Origin: Parus major
Lineage: Eukaryota > Chordata > Aves > Passeriformes > Paridae
Length of the DNA stretch: 64,000 bases
Assembly: GCF_001522545.3 (NCBI RefSeq)
Contig: NC_031768.1
Coordinates: 87,166,852-87,230,851, forward strand
Reading direction: 5' to 3'
A program made the translations under genes and the position numbers. The notes below the pieces were generated by a model. That model was not told the origin of the DNA, did not search any database, and saw only the letters and a program-made list of their open reading frames with translations. Below, piece after piece: positions 1-13,175 of this stretch (position 1 is its first letter; the number at the start of each line of letters is the position of its first letter).

Positions 1-3000
1 TGCAGGAGTCTTCCAGCCGCTTTCCCGCCTCGGTCCACTCTGCTTAGGGAGCTGTGAAAGAGGAGTTTGGCAGAGTGGGAGCTTCTGGGCAGAGCCTCCT
101 GGCAGCAAGGAGCAGGAACTCTTGTCCTGTTGCTCTGAATGGCAGAAGCAAAGCAGTGCAGTGTCCTGCTGCTGGCATATCCAAAGGTGACATCCAGCTT
201 GCCAGAAGGCAACCATAACTCTAAAAGCTGCTGTGCTAATTCAGGCTGCTTCAGGGACATGGTAGTGGGGCAGGAGTACTGATGTTAGCAGCAATAGTTT
301 ATGAGTGTTCAAAAGGGCACAGGCCACTTCAGAATGACCATTGCTACCCCGTTCCTGCTGCTGTTTGGGGGTCAAAGTTTGTATCTGCAGCATGCCACAG
401 ACCCCGTTGTAAAACTGGGGAAAATTATCTCATGCAGCAAAGTTGTAGGTAAATTGCAGTCCAGAGTACTAACAAGTCTGTACTAACACTCTGGATATCA
501 GGAGAATTTAGGCTGATGTTGTGACCTTTGAACCGGAACAGCAGCCACTTAGTCGCTTTAAGTTTATAAAGACTTAGATACAGTGTGTATTATTAGTAAC
601 TCTCTATTTGCAAGGGTTCATAATTCTTCCTTGAGAGCAGCATTACCCAAACCATGACATGATCTCCTGCGTAGAGCTAAAAAGGAACGCGGCTGACAAG
701 TGAGACAGGTCTCTGAAAGAGTAGGAGCACTAGTTACAGTATTCAGTCATACTTAATTATGTCTATAGAAATTGCTGGAGGGGAAAAAATGTGGTAGAAA
801 TTGACTGCTTTACAAAATATTAGTGATTTTTAGGAGAGTGGGAGACCCTTTAAAATGAAGGTTTAAAACCATGCATATTGATGAACAGCAATAAATTGTG
901 CTTTGCCTTTCTGATCTGATTTTTCTCCCTTTTGCTCAGAAGGGGGAAACATTTTTCTCCAGTAAACCTCAGCTTTTTAACTTTTGATCTAATTTGATAG
1001 TAAAACTTCATATTTTTTACCACTTTCCATTTCTCAAAGCCAATTCTTCCTGTGTTTATTAAAGTTCAGCAGAAAGATTGGCTCATGAACAAAGAATCCC
1101 CATTTGTATGTTTCTGAGTAAAAGGCCAGTAAAAAATACTACTTTTTTTTTTTTTTTTAAATCATGTGAATTGCTCTAATTCTTTGAGTTACTCCTGTAT
1201 CCCCAGAGAGCCCATGTGATGCACTCTCTGCCAGTTCCCTCTTTTCCCCTCAGTTGGTGTTCAGGGCAGCAATGGGGGGAGAATGGGGCAGAAGCAGGCT
1301 GTGTAAAAAGCATAGAAGAGCGGGAAGGGAGAGGGATGGCTTGGGTAAAGCATTTTGTAGGGGAGTTTGGAGCCGCTGTTTTGGAAGGGAGAGCAGGCTG
1401 GATGTGCAGGAGGGAGGTTGCCAGGCTCTGGGAGCAGAGAGCAGTGGTATGTGGGGCTGGCCAGAAAGCAGCCTGTGGCGTGGGACACAAAAGGAGCAAG
1501 GAACAGCAACAAGGAGGCAGGGAGAACCTAAAGAGGGGTGGTGGGAGGCTGAGGAAATAGGGAGCAGCAGCTGGGTTACAGGAGGCAGCAGGTGCACATC
1601 TGGACACAGTAGAACATGAGCCCAAAAGGGTCTAGAAAAGAGCCCTAAAGTCCCCAACTCCAGGGCTCCCTCCCAAGGGATTTGCGGGGACAGAGAGGGC
1701 CTTAAAATGGCTCGAGCCTGTCAGCACTGACAGACTGCCAGATGTGTATTTAAATAACGTGACAGAGTTTCTCATTTCCTCTCACAGTAGTGATTAGACT
1801 TGGCCTTGCTTATTGGAAGCCTTCCATCCATCATACACTTCTCGGCAGAATGTGCATTTCATCACCTTTTATTACTGCTCCATATAAAACATGACCACCT
1901 CCTGCTACTACTCCATTAGTGCAGGTAGCAGAGCTCCATCCACTGCTCCTGATTTCAGCTTTAGGGTGATAAGTGGTGTGGATGCCAGTATTGTGGGATG
2001 TGATGAATTTCCCCTTTTGGTGAGCAGGGGAAGAGAACACACAGGCTTGCAAAGTAGAGCGATAAAGTTACAAAATGCCAGAATTGAAGTGGTTTCTGGT
2101 ATCCCAGTTCAGTGCCTTGTGCACATGCCTTTAGAAACACTAATTGCAATGCTTCCTGTGCCACTGTGTATTGAGACATATTATATTTACTGTCTACTAG
2201 TGGCAATGTTTGTTGTATGCTTTGTGAAACTCACCTAGACAACAGAATTTAATTGAATCCTGGTGTTCTGTATGATGCTTTTCTCTGTATTACCAGAGTG
2301 CTTCACAAATGTTTGCTTCTCACTTGAGCCACAGATGAATAATCTGGAGGCATTCCTAATCCAAACTAGGAATTACCTCACAGAAAATGCAAGGAAAAAA
2401 ACCCTTCCACTTTTCTTAGCTGGTCCATATGAAATGCTTCTGATTTTTTTTTTCCCCCAAAAATACCACATGCATAGTACCAGTGGATTTTAGTTACAGC
2501 TTTGTGTACTCAGTAGTTCACAAATCAGATGCAAATCTGAAGCTGCAGAGTTAGAAAAGCAAGAGTATCTTACTGGAGGTCACCTTAGGAGCTCTGAAAT
2601 TAATGCTGAAGGAACTCATTGAGGTGGGAGTGGGACTGAGGTTTTTTGGACATGGTAATGGTATTCATCATAAAGTTTTTCCCTTCCCCCCCCCCTTTTT
2701 CTTTTTGTTTTGATCTGGCTTCTTGCCATGTTCATTGTATTTGTCACAGAATCTGGAAATGAATCAGAGGCTGAAGTGTGATTCATGTATTTCAACATTA
2801 TCCATCTCGTAAATTGAATGAGGCCAGAAACCGTAATCCTGTTATTTTTTGTGCTTCAATGTCAGTTTTGCTATAATTATGTTCCTGTTAAAGTACTTTC
2901 TTCTGTACAGAGTAATTCATCTGGAGTCTGTGTCCCAAGATGCAAATGCAGTATCAGGAATTAACACCATGCCCTGTGTTGATAATGTATCATGCAAAGT

Positions 3001-3106
3001 ACATATTCCTAATGATATGTTCAAGAAGGCTGTAGTTTGGTTCATGACAAATACTTGTCTAAACTTCTTTACAGCTCTTCCTTTTTTTTTTTTTTTTCCC
3101 TCTCAG
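1..3106. other. LPCAT3 intron 1 (partial), no gene seen
   Basis: The first recognisable LPCAT3 exon starts at 3107 with an acceptor of phase 1, so the start codon and the first 50 or so codons lie left of the window. This stretch has no exon-like frame with splice sites, no CpG island and no recognisable repeat. A purine-rich segment near 1216-1560 keeps frames open on both strands, but the composition explains that. Confidence 0.6.
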
Positions 3107-6100
3107 GATATCCTTTTGCCTTGTTCCAGCGCTATTTCCTCTTCCAGAAGGAGGCCTACCTCATTCATCTCTACAATGTGTTCACGGGACTCTCAATTGC
3201 TTACTTCAATTTTGGTAAGATAAGTTTGGGAACAGAGAGCTGCCTGGCCCAGGGCATGCTGCGATGTGAGAGAACCTATAAATGTAATTTCTATTTCTTA
3301 TCTCTTTCTTTTTCCTGCCCACAGGGATGCAGTTTCTTCATTCCCTGATATGTGTCCTAATCCAGTTCCTCATACTGAGACTAATGGGTCGCACAGTCAC
3401 TGCCGTCATCACCACATTCCTCTTTCAGATGGTAAACCCTCTTTCTTATACCCTGGGTTTGTAGAAGGGAAGCCTCTGTTCAGTTTTGCACTCCAGTAGC
3501 ACCTGTGGGTGGAAAAGTGGAGGCAGATCAAAACCAGCTGGAGGAATTAGTTTGAATAACCCAAACAATGGTTTCTTTCAGACATACCTTATGGCTGGAT
3601 ATTACTTTACAGCCACAGAGCATTATGACATCAAGTGGACAATGCCACATTGTGTCTTGACACTTAAGTTGATTGGTGAGTGACACCTCTCTTCTCTCTC
3701 TTGCACTCTGCAAGCTGTGCCCATCCCAGGGCTTCAAGTCACTGTTTCTCACCTCTAGGTCTGGCCATCGATTACTATGATGGAGGAAAAGATCCGGTGA
3801 GTCAGAAACCATTTCTCTGTCATTCCATGCCATCCCAGTGAGCTAGAGATCAGAAAATCAAGTTCAAAGGATGTGAATTAGCAAGCTGCATTGTTAGGTA
3901 AAAGCCACAGCTGAGAGGGGAGTCTCTGTGAGTGTTTGAAGGCACTGAATTCTAGAGTGCAACAGAATAATTTGGAACAGAGACAGTAGTGATTAGAGAT
4001 GGACAGAAGTTGTTTCAGTTATGTCAGGATAGTACTCTGACCCTTCCAAATTCCCCACCATCTCCTTCCCCCAAAACTATTGCTTTAGATTCCCAATCCC
4101 TGATGCTCTGTGTCTTGTGGGTAGTGTACCTTTGACTTGCAGACTGTATCGCAATTGTATCTCAGACTGGATCTCAGTATTGGATCTCAGTTCCCATCTT
4201 CCTTTCCTTTGATTAGTCTTACCATGTCCCTGTCAATGGCTGCCCTTTACCATTGGTTAGGAGCCTTTAGCTCAGATGAAACAGAAAAGTTGCACAGCAC
4301 ATGGGAATGGGCACTACACGTGCCACAGTCCCTCAATCCTGCTTCGAGTACCTGCATTCCTCATCTCCTGTTTGAGGCCTGACCAAGTATGTAGCATCCA
4401 TGGAGTCACTGCTGACTGCAGGAGAATGAGGTCAAACTGAAACTTCCTGAGCTGAAGCTTCAAGTAAAGACAATTTTTGCATCAAGAAGTGGGAATTGTA
4501 GCACAATAAGGTCTTGGGAGAGTACATGAAATTGCAGTCCGGGACTGGAATGGGTCTGATACAGTGCTCCTACTGTGCCTACTCTGCTGCCAGGATTGCA
4601 TGTCAGTAGATCCCTTCCATGTTTGGAGCTTATTTGGGAATAGAGATCTGTGCAACTGGTCTCAACCACTGTATCTTGTTGCTGTTTGGATGGGGTGGGG
4701 ATAGAGAGGGCTGGGGAGAGGAATGGACCTGAAGTACAAAGTGTTAAGTTCCACGTCCATGGGGAGCAAGAACTGAAACCAGTAAGGAGGCAGGGTAAGG
4801 ACATAACATCCAGAGCTAGTATGAAACCCCTGGGATGATGTTAATGCCACTCCCTTTGGTGCAGGAGTTCCTGACCCCTGAGCAGAGGCGATTTGCTGTT
4901 CGGGGGGTTCCTACCTTGCTGGAGGTCTCAGGATTCTCCTATTTCTATGGTGCCTTCATGGTTGGGCCTCAGTTCTCCATGACAGACTATCAGAAACTGA
5001 CAAGGGGTGAGATGACTGACGTTCCAGGCCAGAGACCCAATAGGTAATACAAAGCTGCTTGGCTTCTCCCCTTCCTACCATCCTAGAATGCTGAATCCTC
5101 CACATTCCCTGCAGCAGACTGCCTTCTTACCTGGACACAGAAGTATTGTGACCAGAAGTGATTTGTGAGACAAGGCAGTCTTTCAAAAATTGCTCATAAC
5201 TCTGCTTAATGTCCCAGCATTGTTCCAGGACATGAACATTGACAACCATTTGACATATTTAGTACAGACTCGGTTCCAACCTGGTGATGTTTGCATCCCA
5301 TCCTTCCCAATGGAGGCAGGTGCTGCAGTGGAATGTAGTGACTCCCTATCACTGTCTCCCCTACCTCCTCCTCCTCTCCACCTCTGTTTTTAAAACTATG
5401 AATTTGAAGGTCTCTTCCCAAGGCATTTCTTTGACCTTCATATTTTTCTTTCTCAGTTTTGTGCCTGCTCTCAAGCGCCTGAGCCTGGGTCTCTTGTTTC
5501 TAGTAACCTACACCTTGTCAAGCCTGTACATCTCTGATGAATACCTCACCTCAGATGACTATATGGTATGTATTCACTTGGCTTTGCAGGGTATGGAAGA
5601 ATTCCACATCTCTGGTGGGCACTGGATCTACAAGAGGGGAATTAGGTTTTTTATTTATTTTTTTTATTTTTGCCTCAATTTAAAAATAAGTCAGCAATTA
5701 GTGATAAACTTTTCCACAGCTGATTTGGCTTTACTGCCTGTCCTGTGGATTCCATCTGATGCAGAACAGGAATGTGTTAAGCAGAACTAAAACAAATGAA
5801 AACTTTTACAAATAGATAAGTGATCTTTAATGCTACTGTTGGTTTTGGAAACCTAACATACATATTTTATGACCTTTTAATGACTTTCCATTTAACCATT
5901 ACGTGCAAAGAATTTCACTAGAGTAACTTGTAAGGCTTACCATAATCTTTGAGGTGCTTGGAAAACTCTTAACAAATAATTCCTACAGGCAGATTATCAG
6001 CAAGAATTTTGATGATGCTAATCCCAGAGTCTTCCCAAACTCTATCTATTTCAGTATAGCCAAATATTGCCAAAGGAAGGAGAACAATGTGCAAGTTTGC

Positions 6101-8442
6101 GTAAGCCCGGCAGCCCACTCCATATGTCTTAACACATCCATCAGATTAAAACAAAAGACAGTGATGAGATCCCATTTACCTTGTATCATTATGGCCACTC
6201 AACTCCAGGTTTTATTTTTACTCTGTTTCACTCTTATCTCTGCAGGAGAAGCCTTTCTGGTTCCGTTGTGGTTACATATTGATCTGGGGCAAAATGATAC
6301 TCTACAAATACGTAACTTGTTGGCTTGTTACGGTGAGTCTAGATGTCCTACCAGAAGAAAAAGACAAATGAATAAAGGTCCAAGCCTCTTGGACTTAGCA
6401 CTAAATGGAAGAAATCCAAATATCTGGAGATCAGTGCAGGTCAGTTTAGCTTGCTTTAAGTTAGCAAAGGCTAGCTAACTAAAAGGCAGTTTTTAACCCA
6501 TTTGTTTCATCTCTAGTGATGCTCTCAACACAGTGAGAGTCAGTGCTTCCTCAGCTCTGCTTCTCCAGCAAAGACAGGCAATATTTTCATCTTTTCTTTC
6601 TTGTGCATTTTTTGATAGGAAGGTGTCTGCATCCTTGTTGGTCTGGGGTACAATGGGAAAGACCAGAATGGAAAGCCTTTGTGGAATGCCTGTGCCAACA
6701 TGAAGGTCTGGCTGTATGAGACAACACCTTTGTTCACAGGGACCATTGCTTCTTTCAACATCAACACCAATGCTTGGGTGGCCCGGTGAGCAGGACAAAA
6801 ATCTTCCTTCTAAAATGTATCAGTTCTCTTTTGTCAGCAGATCCAAGACCTTAGGCTAAATGGGAGTGTTAGAAAAAGAATCTGCCAGTTTTCAGTTTGT
6901 GCACCTCTTTCCATGTTTTGCTGCTGTGCCCCTTAGAAACAGGTTATTGGGTTACTGGGTTAGAGAGATCTTTTAATCCACCTGGCAGGGCAGTTCATTA
7001 ATAAAGACAAGCAGCTGATGGCAGCAAAGACTAGATAGAATGGGACTACGGTGAGCCCCTGGGGCTGCCTGCCTGCTCAGCCAGCCGCAGAGCTGCTCTG
7101 ACAGCTGCTGCCTGCATCATGGCTCTTGGTGCTCCCCACGCCAAACTCAGATGGGTTTTGGTTCACCACTTGCTGGGACACACAGCTAAATTTTATGTAA
7201 TGATCTCTTTCTCCCTCTTATAGCTGGGGTTTCTTTCAGACTGTTCTGGTGTAGGTTTTACCCTGGTCATGCTGTCCTGCCACCACTGGGCATGCAGAAG
7301 CATCGGGTTCCCTGGGCACTGACAGAACCAGGGGAGGGCAGAAAATAACCTGGAAACACTTTGTTTCTTTTCTGCTCTAGCTACATCTTCAAGCGCTTGA
7401 AGTTCCTGGGCAACAAACTGCTGTCACAGGCACTGGCCCTGTTCTTCCTGGCCATTTGGCACGGGCTGCACTCTGGCTACCTGGTGTGCTTTCAGATGGA
7501 ATTGCTTATAGTCATCGTGGAAAGACAGGTACGCTTTGTCTGCCTTACCAGAACGGGGGCACCTGTGTTAGCCTCTCCCCCTGTGTCTGCAAAGTGCCAC
7601 GCTGAAGGCTTTACTTGCATTAAATATGAAAAACAACCCCTCACTTTGGAATTGGTTTTCAAGCATGGCAGGGTTTCGTTCTCAAGAGTTCAGTAGGTTG
7701 CTGCCTTCTGTGTGGGCAAACCATAAATATACTGCAGAAGCTGACAGAGAGGAAAGTGGAAAACTTGGCACATGAGCAGAGGGTGGCTGAAGTGCTTGGC
7801 AGCTGGAAAGACTGGAGGACAAACACATGAGCTGAATGCCTCTGTTAATCTCCTAGTACTGAGAGAACAATATTCCTTATTAAAATGCATTTTCTTAATT
7901 AAAACTTTGGTCAGGACAGGGTATTGAGCTACTTTTTTAGACTAGCTCACTAAAACACATTTTACACAGCTGGAGAACTTTGGCCCCAGAGCCTGCATAT
8001 ACAGCCACAGGACATTCAACTGCTGAGAATTCTGGGTTTTTTTCTTTAAACTAGGTCATGAACCTTGTTCGAGACAGTCCTCTCCTGAGCACACTGGCCT
8101 CCATCACTGCCTTGCGGCCCATCTTCTACGTGCTGCAGCAGACTAACCACTGGATGTTTATGGGTTACTCTCTGGTGCCATTTTGCCTTTTCACCTGGGA
8201 CAAATGGATGAAGGTATTTAGTAGCCACAAACAGACAACCCCACATGGTCAACCCTGTTCCCTCATTCCCCTCCCCTGTGTTCTTAGCTTAAAGCTGATC
8301 CCCAACCCTGCCTTTCTCTTTACAGGTGTACAGGTCTATTTATTTCTTTGGCCACGTGTTATTCTTCACCTTACTGCTGGTGTTGCCTTACATTCGCAGA
8401 TTAATTGTGCCACGAAAAGAAAAGCTAAAAAGAGCAGAATAA
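3107..8442 (+). CDS. LPCAT3: Lysophosphatidylcholine acyltransferase 3 (MBOAT5), 5'-partial
   Basis: This is an ER-membrane O-acyltransferase of the MBOAT family, which adds polyunsaturated acyl chains to lysophospholipids in the Lands cycle. Eleven coding exons are seen: 3107-3214, 3325-3431, 3582-3675, 3759-3796, 4865-5043, 5457-5565, 6246-6332, 6619-6785, 7381-7528, 8055-8213 and 8326-8442. All have AG/GT borders and all phases agree. They give 437 residues including a split first Gly, the same as human from residue 51 to the end. Family landmarks are YPFALF, the NINTNAW segment with the conserved Asn, WHGLHSGY with the proposed catalytic His, and many hydrophobic helices. The C-terminus ends KRAE, a dilysine-like ER retrieval signal. 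The first coding exon is outside the window. A 3'UTR intron probably follows the stop. The gene faces EMG1 tail-to-tail. Confidence 0.97.
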
Positions 8443-8452
8443 CAGCCAACAG

Positions 8453-8568
8453 GTAAGGCTGTATGAGGTAGAGACCAGGAGGTAAAGTGGGGAAGCAATG
8501 CTGCAGCCCAAGGTCAAAGGCAAACATCAAATCAACCGAAGCAAATATAGGGCTCCTCTGTTTTTCAG
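8453..8568 (+). other. Probable 3'UTR intron of LPCAT3
   Basis: Ten bases after the LPCAT3 stop there is a consensus donor (cag|gtaagg at 8453). A good acceptor with a pyrimidine tract (tgtttttcag) ends at 8568, giving a 116-bp intron. The stop lies less than 50 nt upstream of the junction, so the transcript should escape nonsense-mediated decay. The last exon would run from 8569 to about 9160. Confidence 0.6.
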
Positions 8569-9138
8569 ATTGTACCACCTGTGCATTCGTAGGAGTTGAT
8601 TTTACACTCCGGAAGCAAAGCATCACCTGCCAAGTTTGCTGTGTTGAAGTATGACTATTTTTCAACGCAAGGAGGGGGAAGGAGAAAGCACAGGGTCAGA
8701 GACCCCAAAGGAGGGGATCTGAGCGAGCCTCCTTGAGACCCTCCACCTTCTGTCTGTTGCCTTATCTCTGCCGCCCCACGGCCGGCACCACTCGTCTCTC
8801 CGCTGATACCAGATGATTGTACCACACTCACGGCAGGTGCTGCCTTGGATTGGAGCCACCTTCTGACTTTTCTACGTTTGTCATCTAAGATAAAAATTGC
8901 TCCTGGTCTTTTTAACATCGGCTTCAGCTCCTTTCCTCTTGGGTGCCTTGGTGTGGGAGTGTGAACTGGCAGATGCCACCAAGTAAGGCGATTCTACAGG
9001 ACCAAGTGACACCAGGGTGAGCAGGGCACAGCTAAGAATTCCAGTTCTGTGACAAATTTGGGCCAAGTCCCTGCTATAAGGGGATCCAGCCTGCCCACAT
9101 ATGAAAAGTGAGAAAGTAAAATTCACAAGCACTTTTTA

Positions 9139-9159
9139 ATTAAAAAAGGTACCTTTAAT
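9139..9159. terminator. Overlapping polyadenylation signals of convergent LPCAT3 and EMG1
   Basis: On the + strand ATTAAA lies at 9139-9144, about 700 nt after the LPCAT3 stop. On the - strand ATTAAA is read at 9154-9159, about 190 nt after the EMG1 stop. These are the best signals for both genes by eye, so the two 3' ends should overlap by a few tens of bases. No AATAAA was seen nearby on either strand. Confidence 0.5.
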
Positions 9160-9344
9160 AGTAAGAAAAAGGGTCAGTGGAGCAGTCCATTTAAAGTCTC
9201 ACTGCTTCAGAAGCCAAAAGGACAAAGTTGAAGTGTTTTCCAGGATCCCAAAGTTGTACCAGGTCCACACCCAAGTTAAAGAGCCTTTCCAGAATGTGAA
9301 GTCACTGTATACAAGTCCATCATGACACCAGTAGCATCAGGAGC

Positions 9345-12300
9345 TCACACTACTCCCCACACTTCCTCAAAGGCAGTAGTAATTTTAGCACACGTCAGGG
9401 CAGCAGAAAGGGGATAGTTGCTGATGGAGACCATCTTTTCTGTGTAGTCAACATTGACCTGGAAGAAGAGGAGGGGGTAAATGGAAAAACAAAAAAAAAA
9501 AAAAAGTTGCGAAAAGCTTTCACTGAGCCCCATCTCTGTTAGTACAAGAAAGACAAGGAGCCACTGGAGAGGGTCCAGCAGAGGCTAGAAAAATTATTAG
9601 GACAAGGAACCATCTCTTGTGAGGAGAGACTGCAGGGCCTGTTTTATCTAGGGAAGAGAAGGCTGAGAGGGGATCTCATTAATGCACATAAGTATCTCAA
9701 GGATGGGTGACAAGAGGATGGTGTCAGGCTCTTTCCTCTGGTGCCTGGCCACAGCGTGAGGAGTAGTGGCCATAAACTAAAACACAAGAAGTTCCTGAGG
9801 TGGAAGGACTTCTTTATGATGAGGATGGCAGAGCACTGGAACAGGCTGTCCAGGCAGGTTGTGGAGTCTCCCTCTCTGGAGACATTCAGAATCCTAGATT
9901 CCTAGATATGTTCCTGGGTCACCTGCTCCCCTGCCTTGGCAGGGAGTTGGACTGGATGATCTCCAGAGATCCCTTCCAACCCTAACAACCGCAGAGGCAC
10001 AGTATTTCCTCAGCAGGGAACTGCTAGCCTTTGCTAATGCCCTCCCTTGGGAGAGAGAACAGTCCCAAGTGTTGCAGTTTTGGGCCTCTCATTTGACAAG
10101 CATACAGAGAAAAATGGGGGGCTGGCTGGAGGGGAAACCAAGCCAGAAAAAAAAGGGCAGATCAAACCTCCATACTCAGAACAAGACTGAAGCCTTTTTA
10201 CAACCCCAGAGAAGGGCTACACACACTTACCGACCCGTGGGCAAAAGCTCCCACCACAATGACAACTGGCTCTGCCGCGGGAACCAGCTCGCGCAGATCC
10301 GACACCTGCGACGCTGCGAAAGAGGTACCAATCTTCACACAGCCCACGGGCAGGTGGTCACTGACTGGATTTTTAATCACCTACAGAAAGCAGAAAGTGA
10401 ACAGGGGTGTAGAGGTAACAGACCCTGACACACAACTAGATCCATTGCTTGCTAAAAGCAGCAAACAAACAAAAAATTCATCAGCTGTTTGCAGGCTGCA
10501 CCAGGAGCTCATGACTGCTGCATCTGGAGCAGTCCATCCTCACTGGATTTACAAAATACAGCGGTGGTGTCATTCCACAACCAACATTACATACAAAATT
10601 CAACATCAAAAACTGTCCTTGCCCACAAATCAAATCCCCTCGAGGTACACACCCTGTTTCCCTGTCCCCCAATTACCCACCAAGCACACCCAGGTCCCTG
10701 AGCAAAAACAATGCCAGGGGGTTGAGGCTCAGTGATAGCAGATATGCCCAGGATACAGGTGATGTAGAGGTGGATGAGTCTTGGCTGTGAGGAGCAGTAG
10801 AACGAGTAGCAGAGCTCCCTATGAGCAGCAGTGCAATTCCTGAACATTCCAAAATCGAAAAAGTCCACAAGATCTCCAAGTGAGAGTAGGCAATATGGAA
10901 TAGCCAGGAGAAGCTGAGGCATAGCACTGCTGCCAGGAAGAACACCCCAAACACCACCTTCTCCTGCAGAGAAGCCATGAGCTACACACTGGGCAGCATG
11001 GTCAGGATCCCCAGGCAGAGGGGTGGAACAAACCCCAGCACATGTGCCCAGATGTTGCTGGTCTCTCCGTGTTTCTGGAAGATGGAAACGGGTGCAGAAG
11101 GAGAGCAAGGAGGACCTGCAGTCCCCTTTAGGCAACTTTGTCTCATCTTGGCTGGCAAGCAGGCTGCTGCTGGGATTTAAAACCACTCTCCTTCTTTGGG
11201 GAATCTGGATTTTCCAGAAGAAAGTTACAAAACACATTTAAGTCATAATTGGTTCTTTGCTTCTGGGAGTCTTGCAGCTGCCTGAGGAGCAGCACAGTGA
11301 GACCCTGCTCTGGCCCAGAAGCTCCTTGTTCTGGCATGCTCCTTGAGCCAGTTTCATGACAACCCTGTGTGGAAAAGGCTGCTCCTTGTCCCTCCCTGTC
11401 TGCTGACCCATTTCCTGGGGCAGATGCACTGACTAGGGCCAAACATTCTTGCCATGATGACATCATGGTGCCAAGGTGACATCATCATCACCTTCCTCAG
11501 GCTGCTGCTTTTCTGGCATTTCCAGCAACAAGGGTAGCTCTTCATCCAAGGAATCCAACATTCTGATAAACCCTTTGTCCCTGTGGTTTATCCAGTCTTC
11601 CCCTCTGTAACTGCAGAAGTTGTTGCAGTTAATTATATCTTCATTTCCACCTCTCTCTGCCATTTTAAAAGCTGTACCCAAAAAGTGTCAATGCCCAGGC
11701 ATGGCAGCCAGGCTGACATGAGGAAGCAGATCCCTCAGCTCCAAAGACAGGTGTGTTGGGAGTTTCCTTCCTGCAGCAGCAGCCCCTAGGCAGGTAGCAT
11801 GTGGGAGAGCCCCCCTGAAACCAGGGCCCCCCACAATGATGTGACAAACTAGAATAACAACCACAGCCACAACCAGGACCCCCAACCAAAAAAACACCTC
11901 CTACACTGCTGTTGGAACATTGTAACAGTAGCTGTGAAGAGTTACAGAATATTTACCTTCAGCAGTTTCTGAGGCCCATCAGCTGCTCTAACACTGAGCT
12001 TATGCAGCAGCTGAACTGGCAAAGGGAAAACAAACAAACAAAAAATTACTTAAGCTGTGTGGTAATTTGCTGGAGGAATCCCTTGCTTTGCCTGAGCTGA
12101 GGTACACAAAAAGTCCACCTTCAGAGGTCCCATCACAGTCTGAAAAAAGCTGTTTTGCTGACAGCACAACCTCCTGCAGGCATTCCCCACTGTGCCAAGG
12201 AACACACAGCTGGGGTATGCATCTTGGAACATCCCAAAAAGATGCTTTCACTTCTCTGCTCTTTTTTCACTTTCACTTTTTAAAGTCAGTGCCAGTTTTT

Positions 12301-13175
12301 TACTTTTCCCAGAGTTCCTCCCATCCTGTCCACCTTCCTGTACTATTCTATAGCTGGTGTAGAGTTTGAGTCACTTACCCATAAGACCACAGAATCGATC
12401 AAAGGTTCTTGGTATCCTGGTCTGGGGATTGACTTCAATGAGAACGTTCTTCTTGGTGTGGATATAAACCTGCAGGAGCCCAGCCCGATTCAGGGGGCTG
12501 TCCATGAGCATCAGGAGACTCTGAAAGCAAAAAGCACACAGTAATGAGAACAGAAAGGCACAAGAGAGAGACTTCCAGGGAAAAAATAGGGTTAGCCCTC
12601 AACAGCTGCACAAAGGACCGATGTTGAAGCCGAAAGCTAACCTGATTACAGAATGTAATGGTGTGATGCTAAGAAATTAAATAATCCAGACCCAAATAGC
12701 GACTCTATCCAAAACGCACCAGCATAGCGGGGGAGGCCCAGCTCGTCCCCGGCATCAGGGGCACAAGCGGACCCCCAGACCCGAGGGACGATCGCCCCGA
12801 GCCGCATTGCCGGGCTACTCCGAGCAGCCCAGGCCGCCGCAGCGGGTACCTGGTGGGTGATGTCAGGCCGCACCTCGCCGGGGTCCCGGCCATTCCGTAG
12901 CAGCAGCGCCTTGTGCTTATCGCAGTTGAGCAGCTCGAACGTCTTCCCCACCTACAGCCAAAGCACGGACAGGTGAGCGGGGGAGGGAGAGCATCCGCGG
13001 CAGGGCCGGACCCACCCTGACCTCCCACCACCCGCACCTTCACGGTCTCCAGACTCGCCCCCTCCAGCACGACCAGGAGCCGCCGCTGCCCGCGGGACCG
13101 CTTAGCCGCCAGCGAGCGCCCTTCATCCTCCTCCTCCTCCTGCGCGTCCCCACGTGGCCGCCTGGGCGCCGCCAT
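9345..13175 (-). CDS. EMG1: EMG1 N1-specific pseudouridine methyltransferase (Nep1)
   Basis: EMG1 is a nucleolar SPOUT-class methyltransferase that N1-methylates a hypermodified pseudouridine of 18S rRNA and is needed for small-subunit biogenesis. Six exons, in transcript order, are 13175-13038, 12951-12850, 12520-12379, 12015-11957, 10380-10231 and 9458-9345 (stop TGA 9347-9345). They join in frame to 235 residues; human has 244. The difference is in the N-terminus, which here is short and acidic (EEEEDE). Conserved stretches are [76 protein letters not shown] and the C-terminal [15 protein letters not shown]. The start sits in aaaATGGCGGC, which is also a YY1-type site. Intron 4 carries an ADIPOR1-like pseudogene and intron 5 carries a CR1. 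Confidence 0.97.
9535..9988 (+). mobile_element. CR1 LINE 3' fragment
   Basis: This has the canonical avian CR1 3' region: aggagccactggagagggtc, then the aggctgagaggggatct block, then gagcactggaacaggctg, and the end ggatgatctccagagatc followed by ccttccaaccc. It is 5'-truncated. It lies inside EMG1 intron 5, antisense to EMG1. Confidence 0.9.
10733..11106 (-). pseudogene. ADIPOR1-like pseudogene inside EMG1 intron 4
   Basis: Read on the - strand this resembles adiponectin receptor 1. It has HGETSNIW (family HTETGNIW), GILTML, then [20 protein letters not shown] with FSWLF, then GIALLLIGS. In a shifted frame come YSFYC, QPRLI and CILGISAI. It is broken by an in-frame TAG (complement of 10982-10984), a frameshift near 10815 and weak, degenerate stretches. 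About 120 codons of homology are continuous with no intron visible, which favours a processed copy. Homology fades after GISAI near 10733, so it is truncated. Family recognition is from memory, but several motifs agree in order. EMG1 splicing should remove it. Confidence 0.82.

Noticed and set aside
1176..1657. Overlapping open frames on both strands
   Set aside because: They come from purine-rich sequence on one strand. No splice context or family motif, and the stretch lies in LPCAT3 intron 1.
10587..11237. A 216-codon open frame on the - strand as a new gene
   Set aside because: Part of it matches ADIPOR1 in one frame while the best-matching upstream part is in another, so it is a decayed copy and not an intact gene.
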